From: Sphaerisporangium sp039871875
GTDB lineage: Bacteria > Actinomycetota > Actinomycetes > Streptosporangiales > Streptosporangiaceae
Direction of reading: 5' to 3'
Length of the DNA: 64,000 nt
NCBI RefSeq assembly: GCF_039871875.1
Contig: NZ_JBDPMD010000048.1
Location: 1-64,000, forward strand
Part shown: piece by piece, positions 56,582-64,000 of the stretch
Layout: the number at the start of each line of letters is the position of its first letter
Position numbering within the stretch: the first letter of the stretch is position 1
Translations under genes and position numbers: made by a program
Notes under the pieces: generated by a model
What the model was told of the DNA's origin: nothing
Seen by the model: only the letters and a program-made list of their open reading frames with translations
Databases searched by the model: none

Positions 56582-59167
56582 TCAGGGCACCAGCGTCAGC
56601 GTGTCCACGGTGTCCGCGCGGACGGCGCGCTCGGTCTGGCGCATCGGGGTGGTGGCGCCGTCCGCCCACAGCTCGGCCTGGTCGGCGTACGCGGCGTGGA
56701 AGGCGTGGCCGGAGGCGCCGGTGAGGTTGACCCAGCGTGAGCGGTCCAGGTCGGCGAGGTCCACGACCATCCGCATGGACGGCACCCAGTCCACCTCGTA
56801 CCCCTCGGCGGCGTTCCAGCCGGTGGCGTCCACCGAGTCCTTGCCGCCGGCGAGACGCAGCGGGCCCCGGTTGAACAGCCACTCGACCGGGCCGATGCCC
56901 GAGGTGCCGAAGCTCTCGTTGGTCAGCTCCAGGGTGTGCAGATCGCCCCAGCGCCACTCCCCCGGCCGGTCGCCGAGCCGTTCGCGCAGCTCGGCCCGCG
57001 CGTCGGCCATCGCGGCCCGCAGCGTGTCTTCCCTGGTCTCGGTCCTCCCCTTGGTGCGCACGTCGTCCCAGAAGGGGTCGGCGGGACGGTCCAGCAGGGT
57101 GCGCACCACCTCGTACCACCGGTCGCCGCCGCCGGGGCGCCCGCTCTCGGGCAGCTCGTCGTCGAACGTGCGCCGCAGCAGGTGGCGCCACACGGCGTTG
57201 AAGTACGCCGCGGCGGCCGAGTCGCGGCCCTGCGAGAAGTCCCAGGCGCCCAGCAGCTTCTGGATCTCGCCGCCGTCCGGGACCCCGGCGCGCAGCAGGT
57301 GCGGCACCAGCGTGGGGGCGAAGGTGTTGGCGGAGTCCATCTGGATGTCCCCCATGGTGGCCGCCGTCATCTTCCCGCCGGCGATGGCCTGGCGCAGCCG
57401 CTGCCCGATGCGCTCGGAGCGGTGGCCGTACGCCCAGTCGGCGGTGAGGAAGTGGTCGTACCCGGGGCCGGTGGCCGCGTTGTTGGCGGTGACGATGTAC
57501 CCCTCGGGCGGGTTGTACGCCGTCGGCAGCTCGTCGAAGGGGATGAAACCGGTCCACTCGGCCTCGCCGGTCCAGCCCTTGGCGGGCCACGTGCCGTCGC
57601 CCCTCGACCGGATCGGGATGCGGCCGGGCGCCTGGTAGCCGATGTTGCCGTCCACGTCGGCGTACACCATGTTCTGCGCGGGCACCTCGAAGGACGCCGC
57701 CGCCGCGCGGAACTCCTCGAAGTTCCGCGCGGTGTTCAGCAGGAGCAGCGCGTCGCCGGTACGGCCGGGGTCCAGGGCGGTCCAGCGCAGCGCGACCTCC
57801 AGCCCGTCGCCGGACTCGCCCGCCGCGGCGGCGGCACCGGGGACGGCCTCCGCGGCGCTCTCCAGCACACCGGAGACGATGGGGCCGTGCCGGGTGGCGC
57901 GCACGACGAGCTTCTCGGGGGCGCGGCCCGCCACCTTGATCTCCTCGGTGCGGACCTCCATGGGGCGGAACCCGCCGCCGGCCTGGTAGGTGTCGCCCTT
58001 GGTCCGCTCCAGGTACAGGTCGCTGACGTCGGGGGCGAGGTTGGTGAAGCCCCACGCCACGCGGTCGTTGTGGCCGATGACGACGCCGGGGAGGCCGGAG
58101 AAGGTGTAGCCGACGACGTCGTAGGGGCAGGCGGCGGACCTCACCCGGCAGTGCAGGCCGGCCTGGTACCAGAGGGACGGGATGCGCGGCCCGAGGTGCG
58201 GGTCGTTGGCCAGCAGCGGCTTGCCGGTGGCGGTGTGCGCGCCGGACACCACCCACGAGTTGGACCCGATGCCCTCGCGGTCGCTCCCCGGCGTCCCGAG
58301 CGGCGACGGCATCGCTCGCAGCGTGCGCGCCACCGCGGCGAGCGCGGCGGCCGTACCGGGGACACCCGCGCGGTCCTGCGCGGCGGGCCGTACGGCCGTG
58401 GCGCCGCCGCCGTCACGCTCGCCCGTGCCGGTGACGATGGGGGCGTGGCGGTCGAACGGGTAGGCGGGGAACAGTTGCGCCACCCGGTCGGGCGGCAGCA
58501 CTGAGGCGTACAGGGCGCGTTGCAGCTCGTCGTCCATGTTGGAGCGCAGGTCCCAGGCCATCGCCTTCAGCCAGGCGAGCGAGTCGGCGGGCGTCCACGG
58601 CTCGGGGGTGTAGGAGCTGTTGGTGAGGCCGAGCACGACGTACTCCAGGCTGCGCTCGGCGAACCCGGCGTGCGCGGTCATCCAGGCGTTCACCCCGGCG
58701 GTGTAGTCGGTGAGGGCCTGGCGCGTCGCGGCGCTCAGCAGAGGCAGCTCCCGCTCGGCGGTGCGCCGCCAGCCGAGCGTGCGCACCACCTTGTCGACGT
58801 CCAGCGTGGCGGCGCCGAACAGCTCCGACAACCGTCCCGCGGTGGTCTTGCGGCGGAAGTCCATCTCCCAGAAGCGGTCCTGGGCGTGCACGTAGCCCTG
58901 CGCGAGGAACAGGTCGTGCGGGGTGTCGGCGTAGATGTGCGGGACGCCGTGCCCGTCGCGCAGGACCGTCGCCTTCGCCTGGAGGCCGGGCAGCCGCAGC
59001 TCGCCGGCCGTCTGGGGGAAGGACCTGCGTACCGTCCAGACGGCCGCTCCGGCGAGCAGGAGGGCGAGCACCACCAGGACGGCGAGCACCCGGGCGGTCC
59101 AGCGCAACGGTCCAGGCAACCCGGCAAAAGGGGCGATCCTCAAGTCCAATGACCTTTCACTACACAT
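56582..59167 (-). CDS. Penicillin acylase-family Ntn hydrolase
   Basis: 861 residues. An N-terminal membrane anchor (VLAVLVVLALLLAGAAVWTV) precedes an alpha-subunit region (LRDGHGVPHIYADTPHDLFL, GYVHAQDRFWEMDFRR). The beta-subunit starts at the autoprocessing site GIG-S302NSWVVSG, giving an N-terminal Ser nucleophile, with KPLLANDPHLG and FSGLPGVVIGHNDRVAWGFT after it. These enzymes hydrolyse N-acyl bonds of beta-lactams or acyl-homoserine lactones, on the outside of the membrane. Start is uncertain: ATG 59167 lacks a ribosome site, and a TTG shortly downstream has AAGG. Confidence 0.93.
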   Translation of the reverse strand: MCSERSLDLRIAPFAGLPGPLRWTARVLAVLVVLALLLAGAAVWTVRRSFPQTAGELRLPGLQAKATVLRDGHGVPHIYADTPHDLFLAQGYVHAQDRFWEMDFRRKTTAGRLSELFGAATLDVDKVVRTLGWRRTAERELPLLSAATRQALTDYTAGVNAWMTAHAGFAERSLEYVVLGLTNSSYTPEPWTPADSLAWLKAMAWDLRSNMDDELQRALYASVLPPDRVAQLFPAYPFDRHAPIVTGTGERDGGGATAVRPAAQDRAGVPGTAAALAAVARTLRAMPSPLGTPGSDREGIGSNSWVVSGAHTATGKPLLANDPHLGPRIPSLWYQAGLHCRVRSAACPYDVVGYTFSGLPGVVIGHNDRVAWGFTNLAPDVSDLYLERTKGDTYQAGGGFRPMEVRTEEIKVAGRAPEKLVVRATRHGPIVSGVLESAAEAVPGAAAAAGESGDGLEVALRWTALDPGRTGDALLLLNTARNFEEFRAAAASFEVPAQNMVYADVDGNIGYQAPGRIPIRSRGDGTWPAKGWTGEAEWTGFIPFDELPTAYNPPEGYIVTANNAATGPGYDHFLTADWAYGHRSERIGQRLRQAIAGGKMTAATMGDIQMDSANTFAPTLVPHLLRAGVPDGGEIQKLLGAWDFSQGRDSAAAAYFNAVWRHLLRRTFDDELPESGRPGGGDRWYEVVRTLLDRPADPFWDDVRTKGRTETREDTLRAAMADARAELRERLGDRPGEWRWGDLHTLELTNESFGTSGIGPVEWLFNRGPLRLAGGKDSVDATGWNAAEGYEVDWVPSMRMVVDLADLDRSRWVNLTGASGHAFHAAYADQAELWADGATTPMRQTERAVRADTVDTLTLVP

Positions 59168-59257
59168 GTGCGCATCACAGTATGGAGTGCGTCCATGTGC
59201 GCCGGATCACCGGAAGGCGGCGCTTCGGCCACCGCCAGGACTCGGGGACCTGCGGGT

Positions 59258-60091
59258 TCAGGGCTTGCGGCCCACGCCGCCGACCATCCAGAGCTTGTCG
59301 GCGTTGCGCGCGGCCAGCGGACTGTCCGGCCGCCACTGCCGGATGTACACCAGGCCCGGCTCCACCATCTCCAGGCCGTCGAAGAACCCGAGCACCTGCT
59401 CACGGGTGCGGGAGGCGTCCTCGTCGCGGCCCACGATGCGCTGGTACACCCCGACCACCTGGTCGGCCGCGGCGGGCCGGGAGTCCGACACGACGTGCGC
59501 GAGGACGAGGTGGCTGCCCGCGGGCATCCAGTCGCGCAGCTCGGCCACCCGTTCGAACGGCCGGTCCACGTCCGGGACGTACTGCAGGATGTTGGGGATG
59601 ACGACCGCCACCGGCCGGGCCGGGTCGACGAGCCGGCGGGTGACCGGGTCGGCGACGATCTCGGCGGGGTGCAGCACGTCGCCCTTCACCACGCCGGTGT
59701 CCTCGTCCACGGCCAGCAGGGCGCGGGCGTGCGACAACACGACGGCGTCCTGCGAGACGTACACCACCCGCGCGCCCGGCAGGACGTCGCGGGCCACCTC
59801 GTGGGTGTGGCACCTGCTCGGCAGCCCCGCGCCGACGACGATGTACTGGTCGATGCCGAGGCCGGCGAGGTAGCGGACCGCGCGGGCCTGGAAGTCGTAC
59901 AGCTCCACGGTCATGGGACGGATCTCGGGGGCGTAGGCGAGGATCTCGTCGGCGGCCTTGCGGTCGGCGGCGAAGTGGTCCTTGCCGCCCAGGATGTAGT
60001 TGCCGATCCGTGCCCAATTGGGCATGTTGACATCGAGATCTCCGGGCTGCCGCCGCACCTCCTCCGCCTTGCCCCCCTCCGCGCCGGTCAT
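59258..60091 (-). CDS. S-adenosyl methyltransferase family (DUF574), copy 1
   Basis: 277 residues of the actinomycete SAM-dependent methyltransferase family. NWARIGNYILGGKDHFAADR, YIVVGAGLPSRCHTHEVARD (SAM-binding glycine region), ARVVYVSQDAVVLSHARALL and RDWMPAGSHLVLAHVVSDSR are visible. It is about two-thirds identical by eye to the gene before it. ATG at 60091 overlaps that gene's stop by 4 bp, with AAGG 7 nt upstream. Substrate unknown. Confidence 0.92.
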   Translation of the reverse strand: MTGAEGGKAEEVRRQPGDLDVNMPNWARIGNYILGGKDHFAADRKAADEILAYAPEIRPMTVELYDFQARAVRYLAGLGIDQYIVVGAGLPSRCHTHEVARDVLPGARVVYVSQDAVVLSHARALLAVDEDTGVVKGDVLHPAEIVADPVTRRLVDPARPVAVVIPNILQYVPDVDRPFERVAELRDWMPAGSHLVLAHVVSDSRPAAADQVVGVYQRIVGRDEDASRTREQVLGFFDGLEMVEPGLVYIRQWRPDSPLAARNADKLWMVGGVGRKP

Positions 60092-60906
60092 GGTAAGACC
60101 TTGCGGCCGACGCCGCCGACCATCCAGATCCTCTCGGGATCGCGCGCGGCCAGCGGGTTGTCGGGCCGCCACTGCCGGATGTAGACCAGGCCCGGGTCCA
60201 GCAGCTCCAGGCCGTCGAAGAACCCGAGCACCTGCTCGCGGGTGCGGGAGGCGTCCTCGCTGCGCCGGAAGACGCGCTGGTAGACGGGGACGACCTGGTC
60301 GGCGGGCTTCGGGCGCGAGTCGAGCACGGCGTGCGTGACGACCAGGTGGCTCCCTGCCGGCATCCAGTCGCGCAACTCGCCGACCCGCTTGAACGGCTCG
60401 TCGACGTCCGGGGTGAACTGCAGGCGGGTGGGGATGATCACCACCACGGGGAGGGCCGGGTCGACGAGCCGCTGGGTGACGGGGTCGGCGACCAGCTCCG
60501 CCGGGTGCAGCACGTCCCCTTCCACGACACCGGTGTCGGCGTCGGTGGCCAGCAGGGCGCGGGCGTGGGACAACACCACGGGGTCGTCGGCGACGTACAC
60601 CACCCGGGCCCCCGGGCGCACCTTGCGGGCGACCTCGTGGGTGTTGCAACTGGAGGGCAGGCCCGCGCCGATGACGACGAACTGCGTCATGCCCTCGGCG
60701 GCGAGATGGCGGACGACCCTGGCGTGGAACTGGTACAACTCCACCGTCATGGTGCGTATCTCGGGCGCGTAGGAGAGGATCTCCTCTGCCGCCTCGCGGT
60801 CGGCCGCGAAGTGGTCCTTTCCGCCGAGGAGATAATTCCCGACCCGTGCCCAGTTCGGTGCGGTGACGTCCAGGCCGCCGGCCCCCTGCTGGACCTCCTC
60901 GCCCAC
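60088..60906 (-). CDS. S-adenosyl methyltransferase family (DUF574), copy 2
   Basis: 272 residues, tandem paralogue of the next gene: NWARVGNYLLGGKDHFAADR, FVVIGAGLPSSCNTHEVARK, ARVVYVADDPVVLSHARALL, and the same end QWRPDNPLAA-WMVGGVGRK. GTG at 60906 has GGGGGAAG upstream. Upstream at 60987-61003 an inverted repeat TGTTGG-GAGCA-CCAACA could be an operator. The two probably arose by duplication. Confidence 0.92.
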   Translation of the reverse strand: MGEEVQQGAGGLDVTAPNWARVGNYLLGGKDHFAADREAAEEILSYAPEIRTMTVELYQFHARVVRHLAAEGMTQFVVIGAGLPSSCNTHEVARKVRPGARVVYVADDPVVLSHARALLATDADTGVVEGDVLHPAELVADPVTQRLVDPALPVVVIIPTRLQFTPDVDEPFKRVGELRDWMPAGSHLVVTHAVLDSRPKPADQVVPVYQRVFRRSEDASRTREQVLGFFDGLELLDPGLVYIRQWRPDNPLAARDPERIWMVGGVGRKVLP

Positions 60907-61085
60907 GCTTCCCCCTCACCCCGTCCCGGGCGGAATCACCTGGTGGACACGACGATTCCCACTCACCCCGCGAACTTCACGACCGCTGTTGGGAGCACCA
61001 ACATATCCATGTTACGAGCTAACCTCTTGAAACCCGCATTCGTGAAATGTTTCGGAGAACGTCCGCGCAGGACGGCGAGAGTTCG

Positions 61086-61637
61086 TCATATGACCGTCAC
61101 ACGCGTGAAACGTGTCTCGAATCCCGAACCCGCGGGGGCCGCGCACATGACGCCGGCGAGAGCGGGACGGCCCGGGGGGAAATAAGCCAATCGCAGCAAC
61201 GTCTCCGGCTCGGCGCCGTCCAGGCCGTACCGCATGACGACGGTGTCGCCCTGGCGGTGGAGGTCCAGCGTGACCGACTCCGGCAGGCCGGGGGCGGTGG
61301 TGACCGACCAGTCGGAGAAACCCCGGGTCACCACCGCGCTGAGGTGGACGCGGCCGTCGACGTACTCCACCCCCGCCTTGATCCAGTTCTCCTCGTCGAC
61401 GCGCAGCACGGCGCCCGCCTGGTCGTACTGCTCGGCGTAGCCGGCGCCGAAGGTCGTGGTCACGCGCGTGTCGCCGGTCGCCGTGGTGCCGAACATGTGG
61501 GCGGTGTCGAAGGTGTAGCCGTAGTGCGTGACCCGCCACAGGTCGGTGCGCGCATCCGCCGTGACCCGCAGGTCCTCGCCCGCGGACCACTTGGCGGGCT
61601 CGTTGATCCACCGCCAGCCGCTCAAATCGTCGATCAT
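61086..61637 (-). CDS. DUF1349 domain protein (YesU-like)
   Basis: 183 residues of a beta-sandwich family: WRWINEPAKWSAGEDLRVTA, DQAGAVLRVDEENWIKAGVE and SDWSVTTAPG. The family is related to concanavalin-type lectin folds and has no established role. ATG at 61637. A single gene divergent from the GroES-like gene. Confidence 0.88.
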   Translation of the reverse strand: MIDDLSGWRWINEPAKWSAGEDLRVTADARTDLWRVTHYGYTFDTAHMFGTTATGDTRVTTTFGAGYAEQYDQAGAVLRVDEENWIKAGVEYVDGRVHLSAVVTRGFSDWSVTTAPGLPESVTLDLHRQGDTVVMRYGLDGAEPETLLRLAYFPPGRPALAGVMCAAPAGSGFETRFTRVTVI

Positions 61638-61733
61638 GCGCCGACCCTATCGACCGGCCACCGGGGAGCGCTCTCCCGGGACGAGGGCGCCGCTCGGGTC
61701 ACTGTTCACGGCCGCGCCGCATAGGCTTTCCCT

Positions 61734-62054
61734 GTGACCGACCCGAAGTTCGAGATCCAGATGCTTCACGACCGCGTCATGGTCAAGATAGAGCAGGAGA
61801 CCGAGGAGCGGCGCAGCTCCGCGGGCATCGTCATCCCGGCCACCGTCACGATGGCCAACCGCCTCGTCTGGGGCGAGGTGTGCGCGGTCGGGGCCAACGC
61901 CCGGCTGGTCAAGGTGGGCGACAAGGTGCTGTTCAACTCCGACGAGCAGTACGAGGTCGAGGTGCACGGCCAGGTGTACCTCGTGATGCGCGAGCGCGAC
62001 CTGCACGCCGTGGCCACCCCGCAGACCGAGCAGGGCACCGGCCTCTACCTGTGA
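61734..62054 (+). CDS. GroES-like co-chaperonin-fold protein
   Basis: 106 residues. IQMLHDRVMVKIEQ matches the GroES start, RRSSAGIVIPA the mobile-loop region, and VKVGDKVLFNSDE-YEVEV the barrel. GTG at 61734. No groL gene is adjacent, and the sequence is divergent from standard GroES, so this is probably a paralogue with a separate role. Confidence 0.85.
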   Translation: MTDPKFEIQMLHDRVMVKIEQETEERRSSAGIVIPATVTMANRLVWGEVCAVGANARLVKVGDKVLFNSDEQYEVEVHGQVYLVMRERDLHAVATPQTEQGTGLYL

Positions 62055-62064
62055 CCGGCCGGCC

Positions 62065-62499
62065 CTAGGCGCGGGTCCTGGCCAGGAACGTCTGGGCCAT
62101 CTGCAGCAGATCGACGCCCAGGCTCAGCTTGAGCATGAACCACACCAGCACCGTCGCGAAGGCGAACGTCACGCCGGCCACCAGGATGCGGACCGCCCAG
62201 TTCTGCCGGAGCAGCCAGTCGGTCCACGCCGACAGCGTGCGCTTGGCGAACTCCAGCAGGCGGTGCGCCCACGCGAACTCCGTGGCGAGCACGGCCAGGC
62301 CCGCGAAGACGATCAGCCAGCCCGGACCGGGCAGCGGCACCAGCACCAGTCCGCCGATCACCAGGGTGGCGCCGAGCACACCCACCACGACGCGGAACGT
62401 GAGACGGCCGGTCCGGGTGGCCCGCACGGCATCCAGCCAGCCCGTGAAACCTTCACGCTTCGCTTCCGGCGCTGCCCCGTCCCGCCGTTCGTCGGTCAC
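62065..62499 (-). CDS. PGPGW-family (TIGR02611) membrane protein
   Basis: 144 residues with two or three TM segments and the characteristic LVPLPGPGWLIVFAGLAVLA, followed by ATEFAWAHRLLEFAKR. A second hydrophobic part, AVRILVAGVTFAFATVLVWF, follows. GTG at 62499 with GGAG upstream. Function is unknown. Confidence 0.9.
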   Translation of the reverse strand: MTDERRDGAAPEAKREGFTGWLDAVRATRTGRLTFRVVVGVLGATLVIGGLVLVPLPGPGWLIVFAGLAVLATEFAWAHRLLEFAKRTLSAWTDWLLRQNWAVRILVAGVTFAFATVLVWFMLKLSLGVDLLQMAQTFLARTRA

Positions 62500-62832
62500 C
62501 GCCACTCCGCGCACCCCCAGTAGCCACCGTGTCCCTGCCCACAATAGCCAGCGCCCGGAAAGTACGTACTCGTCCCCTGGGGGGAACCGGGTGTACGACC
62601 CAGGGATGGGTCCGGTGCGGCGCGGGTGACGTGGCCGGTTTCGGCCGTGCCGCCTCAGCCATAGAGGCGCGGCCGTAGCCGCATGGTGCGGCAAGCCACT
62701 CTGACCAGGGCCGTTTGGGTCTTCTCAACCGGCGGCGCGGGGGTTATTCAAGAGCCGTGGGGACGTGGAACGCGCCACGTCCCCCGCCGGTCGCGGCGGC
62801 GCACCGGCCCATCGCTCCAGTCCCCGAGGTGG
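62500..62832. other. Intergenic region without recognised gene
   Basis: About 330 bp between the divergent PGPGW gene and the secreted repeat protein. No RNA gene, repeat or conserved frame was recognised; promoters for both should be here. Confidence 0.45.
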
Positions 62833-63939
62833 ATGGACAACGTAATGAAGCGACTACGGAAAGTTGTCACACGACTCCTCTGTGTCTTCGCGCTGGTGGC
62901 GGCGGGCATCGCCGTCGGCGGCACGAGCGCCGAGGCCGCCGCCCCCAACCGGTGGGGGTTCGCGCTCGTCGACATCCCGAGCGGCATACCGAACCCCACG
63001 CACCAGGCGGGGAGCTGGCCCGCCGGGTTCAACGTCACCGTCTCCCCCATGGGGGTCGGCCAGTTCCTGGTGACGTTCCCCCAGATCGGCACGACCGCCC
63101 GCGGCATCGTGCACGTCACCGCTGTCTCGACCGGGCCCGTCTCCTGCCAGGTGCAGCGGTGGGGCACCAACGGCGTCGACGAGCTCGTGATCGTGCAGTG
63201 CTACCAGTTCCCCGGGACGCCGGTGAACAGCGCGTTCACCGTCATGTTCCAGGAGAGCAGCGGCACGGTGCCCCCCGCGCAGGGCGGGCTCGCGTACGTC
63301 CACTGGACCGGCGGGTCGATCGGCTCCACGTTCAACTCGCTCGGCGCGACCAACACCGTGATCCCCGCCGGGGTCGGGCTCTGGACCGTGACGCTCAACG
63401 GCATGGGCACGGGCACCCAGGCAGGCGGCTTCCAGGTGACCGCCGTCGATCCCCAGGCGCCGGCGCGCTGCAAGGTCGCCGGGTGGCTGACCTCCAGTGC
63501 GGTCCAGCAGGTCCAGGTGCGCTGCTTCGACGCCGTCAACAACCCGCGTAACACGGCCTGGAACCTCACCTGGCAGTTCCGGCGCGCCATCACCGGCGGC
63601 GCGGCACCCCCGGCGTACTTCGGCTACACCTTCGACAACTCGCCGGCGACCGCAGGGCCGTACGTCCCGGTGCCGCCGAACGTCAACTTCAACTCCGCGG
63701 GCGGAGCCGTCACCCTCCAGCGCACCGGGGTCGGCCACCGCCTGGTGAACTTCACCGGGATCGGCGTGCTGCCCGACCACGTCCAGGCCACAGCGTTCGG
63801 GCCCGGCCCCGAGTACTGCAACATCTTCACGCTGTGGGCCACCTCGGGTGGGGTGGTGTGGATACGCAACGTCGTCTGCTACTTCTCGACCACCCCGGTG
63901 AACCATCCGTCCTTCGTCACCTACACCTCGGCCGTCTGA
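62833..63939 (+). CDS. Secreted protein with three internal repeats
   Basis: 368 residues, not recognised. The signal peptide (KRLRKVVTRLLCVFALVAAG, then cleavage near AEA-AA) leads to three repeats of about 105 residues. Each has a G-V/I-G-x-x-x-V hydrophobic motif (GVGQFLVTFPQIG, GVGLWTVTLNGMG, GVGHRLVNFTGIG), a V-x-A strand and a paired-cysteine segment (SCQVQRW...VQCYQF, RCKVAGW...VRCFDA, YCNIFTL...VVCYFS). Two cysteines per repeat probably bond in the beta-domain. ATG 62833 or 62845 is the start. Extracellular role unknown. Confidence 0.82.
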   Translation: MDNVMKRLRKVVTRLLCVFALVAAGIAVGGTSAEAAAPNRWGFALVDIPSGIPNPTHQAGSWPAGFNVTVSPMGVGQFLVTFPQIGTTARGIVHVTAVSTGPVSCQVQRWGTNGVDELVIVQCYQFPGTPVNSAFTVMFQESSGTVPPAQGGLAYVHWTGGSIGSTFNSLGATNTVIPAGVGLWTVTLNGMGTGTQAGGFQVTAVDPQAPARCKVAGWLTSSAVQQVQVRCFDAVNNPRNTAWNLTWQFRRAITGGAAPPAYFGYTFDNSPATAGPYVPVPPNVNFNSAGGAVTLQRTGVGHRLVNFTGIGVLPDHVQATAFGPGPEYCNIFTLWATSGGVVWIRNVVCYFSTTPVNHPSFVTYTSAV

Positions 63940-64000
63940 GCCGCTCCTCTTTCGAACCCCTCCGGCATGCCCGGAGGACCGGACAGGCCCGGCACCCGCA

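Noticed and set aside
59258..60919. A single 553-residue methyltransferase fusion
   Set aside because: The upstream half of that frame is a shadow of the other paralogue, which is read in a different frame. Two separate genes overlap by 4 bp.

Overview
This 64-kb window comes from a very GC-rich, high-GC3 genome with dense genes, frequent GTG starts, many 4-bp start/stop overlaps and many actinomycete-restricted families (Scr1-type XRE regulators with DUF397 partners, DUF742 conservon proteins, S-adenosyl methyltransferases of the DUF574 type, DUF3105, PGPGW membrane proteins). It is most consistent with a filamentous actinomycete, probably of the Streptosporangiales; the order is an inference from gene content, not a measurement. 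No rRNA, tRNA, CRISPR array, IS element or phage structural gene was recognised.

Region 1 (1-3.5 kb) is accessory DNA: GC-rich tandem and direct repeats, a DUF397/XRE/ATPase regulatory module, a secreted I36-like protein, and decayed pieces of a response regulator and a GtrA-type membrane protein. Region 2 (3.5-9.3 kb) is the most interesting part. A SLATT-like two-TM protein is divergent from a metallophosphoesterase-NACHT ATPase, which overlaps a pentapeptide-WD40 protein whose 14 blades are almost identical except at a few positions. This looks like a split-sensor STAND conflict (antiviral or self/non-self) system. Region 3 (9.4-16.3 kb) holds a LuxR regulator, a second XRE-DUF397 pair, a GNAT acetyltransferase and a large membrane-anchored periplasmic-binding-protein receptor.

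Region 4 (16.3-23 kb) has an orphan histidine-kinase ATPase domain, a CopC plus CopD-CtaG copper pair, and an XRE-TPR regulator divergent from an unlisted 45-codon secreted peptide, a possible peptide-signalling pair. PucR follows, divergent from a molybdenum hydroxylase large subunit. Region 5 (25-38 kb) has a repeat-rich excalibur membrane protein, alanine dehydrogenase, DUF3105 and DUF305 proteins, a translationally coupled DUF6421-SDR-threonine aldolase operon, and a degenerate protease/zinc-ribbon protein coupled to a Ser/Thr kinase.

Region 6 (38.4-42.1 kb) is a cobalamin-riboswitch-controlled btuF-btuC-btuD-cbiZ operon for B12/cobinamide uptake and salvage. Region 7 (43.4-47.5 kb) is a three-gene coupled P450/class I terpene synthase/class II cyclase operon, likely a compact diterpenoid pathway. 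Region 8 (47.6-51.1 kb) is a conservon (CvnA, CvnC, CvnD) that lacks the usual roadblock CvnB. Region 9 (51-64 kb) has a histidine phosphatase, a third XRE-DUF397-ATPase module with TTGCAC-type operators, a helicase-associated protein, a penicillin acylase-family hydrolase, tandem duplicate methyltransferases, a DUF1349 protein, a GroES-like protein, a PGPGW membrane protein and a three-repeat secreted protein.
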